Made by a program: the position numbers and the translations under genes
Assembly (NCBI RefSeq): GCF_034274695.1
Contig: NZ_CP128362.1
Location: forward strand, 5,396,501 to 5,460,500
Direction of reading: 5' to 3'
From: Chitinophaga sp. LS1
GTDB lineage: Bacteria; Bacteroidota; Bacteroidia; Chitinophagales; Chitinophagaceae
DNA length: 64,000 bases
The notes under the pieces: model-generated
What the model was told of the DNA's origin: nothing
The model's input: only the letters and a program-made list of their open reading frames with translations
Database searches by the model: none
Shown here: piece after piece, positions 37,295 to 44,665 of the stretch
How positions within the stretch are numbered: position 1 is the first letter of the stretch
Layout: each line of letters starts with the position of its first letter

Positions 37295-37479
37295 AAATTA
37301 AAATGGTGGTTTTTAATTAAATAGTTTTCATCTGGAGACAAAACTATCTTCCGGCGAAGATGCTGAAAGTAACTTTTGTTACATATGGCTATAATCCTGT
37401 TGTCTGATGACCTTTATCAGTATGTGATATTAATCACTGAACAAAATCAGGTTTCCAGATAAGTTTGCCGGAAAAAATT

Positions 37480-37704
37480 ATGATTTACGATTTGCATCAA
37501 CCCTGGCCATAGTACGTGGCAGGGCATTTATTGGGACTGGCGGTTCTGGTGCTTTTATTGTTGGGAAACAAGCAATTTGGGATTTCGGCTAATCTTCGTC
37601 ATATAAGTGCCGCCTGTTTTTCTGCAGGAATTGAATTTTTTCAGTACGACAGGAAGAAAGGGAGCTGGAATCTTCCCCCTTTCATGAATGTTTTTATTAT
37701 TTGA
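37480..37704 (+). pseudogene. YeeE/YedE-family transporter, N-terminal fragment with nonsense codon
   Basis: An ATG at 37480 starts MIYDLHQPWP, then TAG at 37510-37512, then YVAGHLLGLAVLVLLLLGNK, QFGISANLRHISAACFSAG and YDRKKGSWNL. Typical YeeE/YedE proteins read QPWPWYVAG here, so TAG replaces a Trp codon (TGG). After SWNL the homology ends and the frame stops at 37704, inside the end of the nucleosidase gene. The family transports thiosulfate-type sulfur. Both the stop and the missing bulk of the protein show it is dead. Confidence 0.72.
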
Positions 37705-38281
37705 TCTGTAGTAACTTTCCATACGCTACTGCTGCCTTATGCACCTGCACCAGCCAGTCTTCCGCCGCATTATCATCTGCCCCATCTGAGATGTATTTCA
37801 AACAAAGAAAAGGTATCTTTTCTTTCATCGCAATCATCGCTATCGCATACGATTCCATATCGACCACATTGTAAGCAGTAACGGAATGTCCCATTTCAAA
37901 ATTATCTCCCGTACCACAAATGCCTTCATTCACTCCATCCATTTTCAACCCGTACTCAAGCAACGGCGGTAACCCTGAAAACGGCGTTTCATACAATTCA
38001 TATCCCAGGCCTCTTACATCCATATCACGCTGTATAAATTTCGTACAGCAAACTACTTCACCTCTCTGAAAGAAACTGCTTCCTGCAGATCCCAGGTTCA
38101 CAATCAATGCCGGTCTTTTGATCTGTATCGCTTTCGTCAGTTCGTAAGCTGCATTCACCTTACCAATCCCTGTGATTAATGTATGATGGCTTTCGAATAC
38201 TTCCGCTGCTTCTGCTGCCAGTGCAAAAGAGAACAATACATTTTCAAGAGGAAAAGAATATTCCTGATTAATTTGAATCAT
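37697..38281 (-). CDS. Nucleoside phosphorylase-family protein (MTA/SAH nucleosidase-like)
   Basis: 194 residues of the PNP/UDP/MTAN fold. HTLITGIGKVNAAYELT and ALIVNLGSAGS are the phosphate- and ribose-binding strands, VVDMESYAIAMIA holds the Met-Glu ribose contact, and KYISDGADDNA provides the catalytic Asp. It is shorter than typical MTAN (about 230 residues) but the core is complete. It probably cleaves N-glycosidic bonds of adenosine-type or related nucleosides in the cytoplasm. Whether it is a hydrolase or a phosphorylase cannot be decided here. Confidence 0.85.
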   Translation of the reverse strand: MIQINQEYSFPLENVLFSFALAAEAAEVFESHHTLITGIGKVNAAYELTKAIQIKRPALIVNLGSAGSSFFQRGEVVCCTKFIQRDMDVRGLGYELYETPFSGLPPLLEYGLKMDGVNEGICGTGDNFEMGHSVTAYNVVDMESYAIAMIAMKEKIPFLCLKYISDGADDNAAEDWLVQVHKAAVAYGKLLQIK

Positions 38282-38346
38282 CGGATTTTACCAGTTAGGG
38301 CGCAAAGGTACCAATTAGCCCCGTACAATGCAACCCCTTCGAAAGT

Positions 38347-38387
38347 TTCGCCGTCTGTTCCTTCGGATAGAAGGAACAGACGGCGAA
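38347..38387. terminator. Perfect 18-bp inverted repeat with 5-base loop, no T-run
   Basis: TTCGCCGTCTGTTCCTTC and its exact complement enclose ggata. It lies 60 bases past the aldo/keto reductase stop (minus strand), where a terminator is expected, but neither side has a U-tract. It could be a factor-assisted terminator or an RNA-stabilising hairpin. Confidence 0.55.
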
Positions 38388-38446
38388 TACGTTAAGCGAT
38401 GTACCGGAATGTTATTTTTACTCATGGGCTACAAAAGTCCGGAGTA

Positions 38447-39409
38447 TTAGCGCTGTAAATACGTACCACCCAATATTGCGCCCGGTGCAAAAGTGCTATT
38501 CAGTGTCTCCATTTCCTCCGGCGTAAATACGATTTCCATAGCAGCAAGGTTTTCCGGCAGACGGGATCTTCTGCTCATACTCACCAGTGGCATGATATGA
38601 TCACCCTGAGCATTCACCCAGGCTATTGCCAGTTGTGTAGGCGTGTACCCTTTTTCTTTTGCTAGTTTTTTTAAGGCTTCTACCTTGTTTAGGTTTTTTA
38701 CCAGGTTTTCTCCCTGAAAGCGTGGAAAGTGAGTCTGATAACTACCTGCTGGCAATGGGGCCTTCATATCTCCGGTCAGCAGCCCTTCTGCTGTGTTTGC
38801 AAAAGCAACCACGCCGATACCTAATTCTTTTGCTGCGGGCAACAGGTTACTTTCTATCTGACGGTCTGCCAGTGAATATCCGATTTCAAGTGCAGTGACA
38901 GGATGTATACTATGCGCTTTGCGTAATTGTGCAGTGGTAATTTCTGACACACCAAGATAACGCACCTTTCCTTCTTTGATCAGTTCGGCCACTGTACCAA
39001 TCACGTCTTCCATAGGTACACTATTGTCAAGTCTGCATGGCTGGTACAGATCAATGGTATCTATACCTAACCGCACCAGGGAATAATTGATGAAATTCCG
39101 GATGGCGATAGGGCGTAAGTCCAGCCCTAGCATATGGCCGTTGTCAAAGATAGCGCCGAACTTCACACTGATAAAGGCATCGTCTCTTCTGCCTTTGATC
39201 GCTTTGCCCACCAACAGTTCATTGTGGCCTGCACCGTAAAAGTCACCGGTGTTCAGGAAATTAATACCACTGTCCAGTGCCTGTTGGATGGTAGCTACAC
39301 TTTCCTGTTCGTCATTGGTGGGGCCGCCCCATACAGATGACATACGCATACAGCCTAAGCCAATTTTAGAAACAAGTGGGCCGTTGTTACCCAATGGTAT
39401 TGTTTTCAT
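38447..39409 (-). CDS. Aldo/keto reductase
   Basis: 320 residues, a TIM-barrel AKR with no signal peptide. IGLGCMRMS, FLNTGDFYGAGHNE (catalytic Asp and Tyr) and ISVKFGAIF (Lys) are present, and the C-terminal NADPH-binding region reads PLVSMSRRSRL. At the place where most AKRs have a catalytic His, this one reads LYQPCRLD. Cys or Ala there occurs in a recognised branch of the family. It reduces small carbonyls with NADPH in the cytoplasm. It is monocistronic. Confidence 0.9.
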   Translation of the reverse strand: MKTIPLGNNGPLVSKIGLGCMRMSSVWGGPTNDEQESVATIQQALDSGINFLNTGDFYGAGHNELLVGKAIKGRRDDAFISVKFGAIFDNGHMLGLDLRPIAIRNFINYSLVRLGIDTIDLYQPCRLDNSVPMEDVIGTVAELIKEGKVRYLGVSEITTAQLRKAHSIHPVTALEIGYSLADRQIESNLLPAAKELGIGVVAFANTAEGLLTGDMKAPLPAGSYQTHFPRFQGENLVKNLNKVEALKKLAKEKGYTPTQLAIAWVNAQGDHIMPLVSMSRRSRLPENLAAMEIVFTPEEMETLNSTFAPGAILGGTYLQR

Positions 39410-39547
39410 GAAGATTGTTTAATTAATAACAAGGGTCAGGTATGAATTGTTATAACCGGATCTGACCACAATCAGTAAAATAATACAATTCACGCATTCT
39501 TCCCCCGCATATAATTTGATAATTTTGCAGCAACTATCATCCTCCAT

Positions 39548-39931
39548 TTGAGAAAAGCGGCCGTCATATTAAGTCCTCTCCTGTTTATTATCGTCTTCCT
39601 GGGAAGTATGAAGAACTCGATATTATATGCGGTGTATGACTTTGATACAAAGCTATTTGTCGAAGCTTTTTGCGAAAATAAAAATAAGCCGGAGTTACAT
39701 TGTAATGGTAAATGTCAGCTTGCAAAGATGCAGAAAGAACAGAGAGAAAATGAAACAGAACGCTTATTAAAAGAACTGCAATCAGAGGCATTAGCCTGCC
39801 CGATCCCATCCGGTGTTGACTTTGTAAGACAGGAAGTTGTTGAACCCACAGTAAAGGCTTATCCTGTCTTTACACATCCTATATATTCCTATCTCTTTAG
39901 CGATCCGCGTAAGAAACCCCCGCAAGCATAA
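39548..39931 (+). CDS. Small Cys-rich membrane-anchored protein, first gene of the copper-receptor operon
   Basis: 127 residues from a TTG start, chosen because it includes the hydrophobic N-terminal segment (AAVILSPLLFIIVFLGSM); no in-frame ATG precedes it. The segment FCENKNKPELHCNGKCQLAK has three closely spaced cysteines and a His that could bind metal. Proteins with this CENK...HCNGKC signature are often found beside TonB receptors in Bacteroidota. It precedes a Met/His-rich lipoprotein and an OprC-like receptor, so a metal-related role is likely by context. The start is uncertain. Confidence 0.75.
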   Translation: MRKAAVILSPLLFIIVFLGSMKNSILYAVYDFDTKLFVEAFCENKNKPELHCNGKCQLAKMQKEQRENETERLLKELQSEALACPIPSGVDFVRQEVVEPTVKAYPVFTHPIYSYLFSDPRKKPPQA

Positions 39932-40122
39932 GCTATTTTACTTTCACGACCGTATTTTCCTGCAATAAAATTCATTGACAGGAACTTCATCGTCATGAAT
40001 TCTTCACTATGAATTTCTTTTCCAAAAACTGAGTGCCTTGTGCATTCTCCATGAATGTGCGGGCTTTTGCAAAAAGACCGTAGATAAGGGCCTATCTATG
40101 TATACTATCAAAAACGACAATC

Positions 40123-40938
40123 ATGAACTTACTTAAATCTGCATTCATAGTAATCGCATTTTCCACCTTTTTATCCTGTACTAAAAAAGACGACCCTGTA
40201 GTTTCAAACGACCTCGATGGCTTAACACTTGCAACTACGTTAACGAATAATACCCACAAGATAGCACTGTATACTGCAAGTGGAAAATTCCAAACCGGTT
40301 ACAATGCTATTTATGTTCAGGTAAAAACCACAGCAGGCACCGTTGTAAACAACGCAACCATATCATGGACACCTACCATGCACATGATGGGCATGACCCA
40401 TTCCTGTCCGGCTTCTGCCATCTCCAAGAACAAAGGCTATCTCGTATTCCAAATGGCTGGTACTGACGATGAATACTGGACACTTACAATAGATTACACA
40501 ATCGATAATATTGCCTATACCGTCACAGATACCATCGCAGTCTCTGAGTCCTCCAAACGCGTAGTAGAAACCTTCACCGGTAGTGACAATAATACCTACA
40601 TATTAGCATTGGTCAATCCAACTACCCCCGCTGTGGCTGTCAATGACATCTCTATGGTTTTGTACAAAATGGAATCTATGACCAGTTTCGTCATAGTAGA
40701 TGGCTACACCATTAAAATAGATCCAAGAATGACCAGCATGGGCAACCACACTTCTCCCAATAATGTGAACCTGACCCAGGGAACAGATAAGATGTATTAT
40801 GGCAAACTTAGTCTGACGATGACAGGCTACTGGAAAATCAATTTACAACTGCAGGACGCCAGCGAAACGATCGTAAAAGGTGAAGCTGTAACCGATACCA
40901 ACGAAGGCAGCAGTATCTATTTTGAATTGGAATTCTAA
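40123..40938 (+). CDS. Lipoprotein with YtkA/FixH-like domains and Met/His metal motif
   Basis: 271 residues. The signal peptide ends at the lipobox FLSCTKKD (Cys19). Two similar beta-sandwich domains follow (about residues 30-130 and 145-271), resembling the YtkA/FixH-like fold. The first contains TPTMHMMGMTHSCP, a dense Met/His/Cys motif of the sort that binds Cu(I). The second has MTSMGNHTSPNN. It lies 117 bases before the copper-type TonB receptor and probably hands copper to it or buffers it in the periplasm; this role is inference. Confidence 0.82.
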   Translation: MNLLKSAFIVIAFSTFLSCTKKDDPVVSNDLDGLTLATTLTNNTHKIALYTASGKFQTGYNAIYVQVKTTAGTVVNNATISWTPTMHMMGMTHSCPASAISKNKGYLVFQMAGTDDEYWTLTIDYTIDNIAYTVTDTIAVSESSKRVVETFTGSDNNTYILALVNPTTPAVAVNDISMVLYKMESMTSFVIVDGYTIKIDPRMTSMGNHTSPNNVNLTQGTDKMYYGKLSLTMTGYWKINLQLQDASETIVKGEAVTDTNEGSSIYFELEF

Positions 40939-40944
40939 ACCATC

Positions 40945-41054
40945 ATAAGAGGTTGTCAAATGGGACCTGATGGCAGGGGGAATTTCATTTACGAAATTCT
41001 CCCTGCCATCAGCTAACCGGATTAAGTCAGGTTATAGTTGATACAGCCTCTTAT
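40945..41054. repeat. Nested inverted repeats (MITE-like or attenuator) between lipoprotein and receptor genes
   Basis: The inner arms are 40967-40986 and 40993-41012: 20 bases (CTGATGGCAGGGGGAATTTC and its complement) with one mismatch and a 6-base loop. The outer arms ATAAGAGGTTGTCAA (40946-40960) and TTGATACAGCCTCTTAT (41038-41054) also pair with small gaps. Together they form a 110-base cruciform-prone unit lacking a T-run. It covers most of the leader of the TonB receptor gene. Confidence 0.75.
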
Positions 41055-41070
41055 CATACAAACTGATTGT

Positions 41071-43005
41071 ATGCGTAAATTATTTATACTTTGTGTTGCA
41101 TTATTATACACTAGCACCGCGTATTCACAAACCGACAGCATAAAAACCGATCTGCTCAAAGAAGTCGTGATTATTCACAAACGTTCCATATCCGATAAAA
41201 CAGATAAACCACTTTCCTCCTTAGATAAATACCTTGAAAACTCCGACATCGTTAACATGGTCAGACGTGGCGCATACGCATGGGAACCTTACCTGAATGG
41301 TATGAGTTCCGAACGTAGCGTAGTCACCATCGATGGCATGCGGATCTACGCAGCCTGTACAGACAAGATGGACCCGGTTACTTCCTATGTAGAAACAACC
41401 AACCTCTCTACAATAAACGTACATAGCGCCGGCGGCCCTGCCATTTCAGGGACAATGGACCTCGTAAGAAAAAAAGGAACCTTTGGGGAAAAAGAACGTT
41501 CCGGTATGGCATTTGCCGGTTTTGAAACCAACGGTAGTCAGCGGGTGATTGGAGGCGCGTTGTCCTTCACACAACCTAAGTTATTCACTAATGTTGATTT
41601 CACTTACCGTCATGCCGACAATTACAAAGCCGGTGGCGGAGAAGAGGTGTTATACGCTCAATATACCAAATACAATGTATCCGCCATTGCAGGATACAAG
41701 CTCAACGAACATGCTCAACTGGAAGCTTCCCTTATCTACGACCGTGCAGTAAACGTAGGTTATCCTGCACTCACCATGGATGTGAGTCTGGCCAGAGGGA
41801 TCATTGCATCCGTCGCTTATATTCGTCATGGATGGCAAACTAAAATATACTACAACACCATCAACCATATCATGGATGATAGCAAACGTCCCGTCGTTGC
41901 TATCCGCATGGATATGCCCGGTTGGAGTAAGACTGCAGGCTTCTACTCCACATTACAGGGAATAACAAATAATCATCACTGGAAAGCAAACATAAACGGT
42001 CATTTCAACAAATCGCTGGCCGATATGACCATGTATTCCAACACAGCAGGCGAGAAAGATATGTACATGCTTACCTGGCCCGGCGTACTTACTTATTATG
42101 GAGAGATCTCAGGCGAAGATAATTACACGCTCTCTTCAAAATGGCATGCAACATTGAATGGGGGAGTGGGTATTCAGAACAATGTAGTCGATAACCAACA
42201 GGGTTATGAAAGCCTGACAATCTTTTATCCAAACATGGATCGCAGCCGTACCCGTCTTCTCAAAAGACTTTCCACTGGTTTAAATTACGATCACAAAAAA
42301 TGGCAATACACCATTGCGGCTACCTATGGAGAACGCGCGCCCAGTGTGTCTGAAGGCTATGGATATTATTTATACAATAGTTTTGATCAGTATGATTACA
42401 TCGGCAACCCCGGGATGAAGAATGAGAAATCTATTAGCGTGAACACCGCTTTGTTATTCCGCACCTCCCGCTTTTCTGTAAAAGTATCCGGCTCTTATTT
42501 TCACCTGATGGATTATATTATAGGGAGGCCTGATTCAGGCTTAAGTGCAATGACCATTGGCGCTGCTGGTGTGAAGGTATACGAACAATTGACCTATGCC
42601 AATATTTTCAATTGCGCCCTCGATGCGGAATATAAATTTAGTACACACCTTACCTGGACCAATAAAGTAAGTTATCGCAGGGGAGCAGGTGAGCATATAA
42701 AGTACCTCCCATTAATACAGCCATTCACCTATAGCTCCGGACTCACATTCCACCACAGATCCTTCTCAGCAGGTATCACAGCCAATGGTACTGCAGCGCA
42801 GGATACATACAATCCTGAATTCGGAGAACAGGCTTTGCCCGGGTATACTATTTTTAACCTGTCCGCTTCTTACAAATTTAAATCCCTGCTATTAAAAGCA
42901 GGCGCCGAGAATATACTTGATAAAAATTACACCACCTTCGCGGATTGGAATCGTATTCCACGAATGGGGCGTAATATTTTTGTAAATGTAATTTGGAGTT
43001 TTTAG
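41071..43005 (+). CDS. TonB-dependent copper receptor, OprC/NosA-like
   Basis: 644 residues from the ATG at 41071, which starts the signal peptide (MRKLFILCVALLYTSTAYSQ); an ATG 11 codons earlier lies within an inverted repeat. The plug domain is followed by a 22-strand barrel that ends in Phe. OprC-type copper ligands appear in order: Cys96-x-x-x-Met100 in YAACTDKMD, and His266-x-Met268 in NHIMDD. In OprC of Pseudomonas these positions bind copper. It is an outer-membrane importer driven by TonB. The two upstream genes also look metal-related. Confidence 0.85.
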   Translation: MRKLFILCVALLYTSTAYSQTDSIKTDLLKEVVIIHKRSISDKTDKPLSSLDKYLENSDIVNMVRRGAYAWEPYLNGMSSERSVVTIDGMRIYAACTDKMDPVTSYVETTNLSTINVHSAGGPAISGTMDLVRKKGTFGEKERSGMAFAGFETNGSQRVIGGALSFTQPKLFTNVDFTYRHADNYKAGGGEEVLYAQYTKYNVSAIAGYKLNEHAQLEASLIYDRAVNVGYPALTMDVSLARGIIASVAYIRHGWQTKIYYNTINHIMDDSKRPVVAIRMDMPGWSKTAGFYSTLQGITNNHHWKANINGHFNKSLADMTMYSNTAGEKDMYMLTWPGVLTYYGEISGEDNYTLSSKWHATLNGGVGIQNNVVDNQQGYESLTIFYPNMDRSRTRLLKRLSTGLNYDHKKWQYTIAATYGERAPSVSEGYGYYLYNSFDQYDYIGNPGMKNEKSISVNTALLFRTSRFSVKVSGSYFHLMDYIIGRPDSGLSAMTIGAAGVKVYEQLTYANIFNCALDAEYKFSTHLTWTNKVSYRRGAGEHIKYLPLIQPFTYSSGLTFHHRSFSAGITANGTAAQDTYNPEFGEQALPGYTIFNLSASYKFKSLLLKAGAENILDKNYTTFADWNRIPRMGRNIFVNVIWSF

Positions 43006-43219
43006 GGCTTAAAGGCTCCTTACTAAGTACTTTTGAATATACTGCATTGGCAGCATGGATGATTGGTGGTCTGATGGTTTGCAGAGTGGCATAGAAGTAT
43101 GGTGGATAGTGGTTTTATGAGAATGGGAGGTGTGAAATTTGTTGAGGATTCCGGTTATTTAGGAAATGATGAGAGTGTTTTAGAACAGAAATTGTAAGGG
43201 ATAGTTTTCTATAAAAGGA

Positions 43220-43253
43220 AATAGTGAGCAAACCAATTAGTGTGCTCACTATT
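43220..43253. terminator. Hairpin terminator between receptor and toxin-antitoxin genes
   Basis: Eleven-base arms AATAGTGAGCA / TGCTCACTATT around a 12-base loop, then TTTG. It lies 10 bases past the end of the second small minus-strand gene and 215 bases past the receptor stop. The stretch 43006-43219 contains no recognised gene. Confidence 0.6.
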
Positions 43254-43262
43254 TTGATAGAT

Positions 43263-43424
43263 TCATTTTGTATCGCTTATATACAGACTATTTAAAAATC
43301 TTAAAGGCGCCGTTTCAAGCCTCGCAAAAATCTTATCCCAGTCATAATCACATTCGGCGGCAATTTCTTCCCGAATTCTTCTTACTTCTGCTACACAATC
43401 GTAGCCGGGTATTATTTTACTCAT
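43263..43424 (-). CDS. 53-residue candidate antitoxin, copy A
   Basis: Begins MSKIIPGYDCVAEVRRIREE and ends LYISDTK. The protein is 53 residues, acidic-helical in the middle, with a Trp-Asp-Lys-Ile-Phe segment. It is almost identical to copy B, which immediately follows the PIN gene; the few base differences are mostly silent. The preceding bases repeat the last codons of the PIN gene (LNP and stop), so this copy arose by tandem duplication. No Shine-Dalgarno element is seen. Small genes next to PIN toxins are normally the antitoxins, so this is inferred as one. Confidence 0.7.
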   Translation of the reverse strand: MSKIIPGYDCVAEVRRIREEIAAECDYDWDKIFARLETAPLRFLNSLYISDTK

Positions 43425-43635
43425 AAACTATGGATTTATCTATTTATTCAATTTAATTTTCATTTTGTATCGCTTATATACAGACTATTTAAAAATCTTA
43501 AAGGCGCTGTTTCAAGCCTTGCAAAAATCTTATCCCAGTCATAATCACATTCGGCGGCAATTTCTTCCCGAATTCTTCTTACTTCTGCTACACAGTCGTA
43601 GCCTGGAATTATTTTACTCATAAACTATGGATTTA
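43264..43635. repeat. Direct duplication of about 175 bp containing the small gene and the PIN 3' end
   Basis: 43264-43438 and 43461-43635 are near-identical (offset 197), from the stop of the small gene through its start codon and the sequence actatggattta, which is the tail of the PIN coding sequence. About five base differences are visible. Confidence 0.93.
43460..43621 (-). CDS. 53-residue candidate antitoxin, copy B
   Basis: Starts 3 bases after the PIN-domain gene's stop codon on the same strand, so it is the natural operon partner. The protein reads MSKIIPGYDCVAEVRRIREE, then IAAECDYDWDKIFARLETAP and a C-terminal LYISDTK. It is too short for a separate DNA-binding domain plus toxin-neutralising tail, which some PIN partners combine. 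It resembles the short neutraliser type seen with Bacteroidota PIN proteins only in general style. The pairing with the PIN gene is the main evidence. Confidence 0.72.
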   Translation of the reverse strand: MSKIIPGYDCVAEVRRIREEIAAECDYDWDKIFARLETAPLRFLNSLYISDTK

Positions 43636-44077
43636 AAATTTCACGGGGTGTCCTTATAATAATAGGTCTATACCCCATGTCTTTGTTAATGGCGTTATAA
43701 TGTTTGATTTTCCCCAAATTTACCATGTGCTTAAAATTCCAACTGGCAAGAATATCTGCTCCCTGTAAAGTTGCCGTAGCTATATGTATAGCATCAAAGT
43801 GGCTATTATAATTCAGAGCCCCTTCTGCTATATACCTTACGGCAAGTATCCTCGCCTTAAGGGACGTTGCTGCAGTGGTTCTGAAAATAAGCGGAACTTT
43901 AAATAGCGTATCTCTTACCTCTTCTCTTGCTTTTGATAGTTCATCAAATACAACCTGGGAAACCATCATTTTCTTTTCCCCCTTCCTAAATGCTTCCAGC
44001 AATTTATTACTGTACTCCGAAAATTGTTTCACATAACACCCCCCAAACACAGAGGTGTCTACGTAGATAGTCTGCAT
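43625..44077 (-). CDS. PIN-domain protein, VapC-like toxin
   Basis: 150 residues. The PIN acidic residues are present: Asp7 in IYVDTSVFGG, Glu in VFDELSKAR and Asp in HFDAIHIATA, with the later FKHMVNLGK segment. The fold is a metal-dependent RNase; VapC toxins cut tRNA or rRNA. It is followed 3 bases later by the small gene copy B and then copy A. Toxin-first order is unusual for VapBC but occurs in this subgroup. About 350 bases of AT-rich DNA without a gene lie upstream. Confidence 0.85.
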   Translation of the reverse strand: MQTIYVDTSVFGGCYVKQFSEYSNKLLEAFRKGEKKMMVSQVVFDELSKAREEVRDTLFKVPLIFRTTAATSLKARILAVRYIAEGALNYNSHFDAIHIATATLQGADILASWNFKHMVNLGKIKHYNAINKDMGYRPIIIRTPREILNP

Positions 44078-44427
44078 ACAAATTTATTGTTTTTTGGTAT
44101 ATGGTTAACACTTAAAAAATGCCTGAAAACCCCCGACGATAATGGTAGTCAAAAAATGTGGTTAACAGTTACAAAGTTGTAATTTTAATTCTCCTAAATG
44201 ATTTTCGTATAATTAATTTACTAAAAAAAGTTCGGGAAAAATTATTTCCCTATCAAAAAGTTTGAAACAAAAATATTTCAATAGCTTCATGGCCTGGTAT
44301 CGTTATTTGAAAGAGTAGCACGACATCACCCAATCACACCCCACCAGCCGCTACAGTTTTAATCCTAATATTATCATTATTCCTTAGCCTGAAATAACAT
44401 AGCCGTTGCCGCGGGACGCGCATTATT
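44078..44427. other. Non-coding region between PIN gene and 17-bp repeats
   Basis: About 350 bases, AT-rich, with the likely promoter of the PIN/antitoxin operon near the right end of 44078-44160. No RNA gene or recognisable remnant was found. A long minus-strand frame over 44377-44673 runs through tandem repeats and is not credible. Confidence 0.5.
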
Positions 44428-44529
44428 CAGTCCTCCCAATAAAGCAAAGCTCCCAATAAAGCAACCTATCAATAAAACAGTCCTCCCAATAAAACAGTCC
44501 TCCCAATAAAACAAAACTCCCGATAATAC
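44428..44529. repeat. Tandem 17-bp repeat, six degenerate copies
   Basis: Copies start at 44428, 44445, 44462, 44478, 44495 and 44512. Each has the form ca-tcctcccaataaaa, with the third and sixth copies most changed. The array lies about 140 bases upstream of the fabV start. Confidence 0.88.
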
Positions 44530-44665
44530 CCCCCAAATTCTACCTATCATCTCCAATCCCCCGAAGAAATTCCCCCCATTCCCCTTCCAAATCCCCCTCA
44601 CCCCTTGTAACTTCTCCCCGAAGAGCCTACATTTGCACCAGGAACTGAACCTGATATCAAATTTT

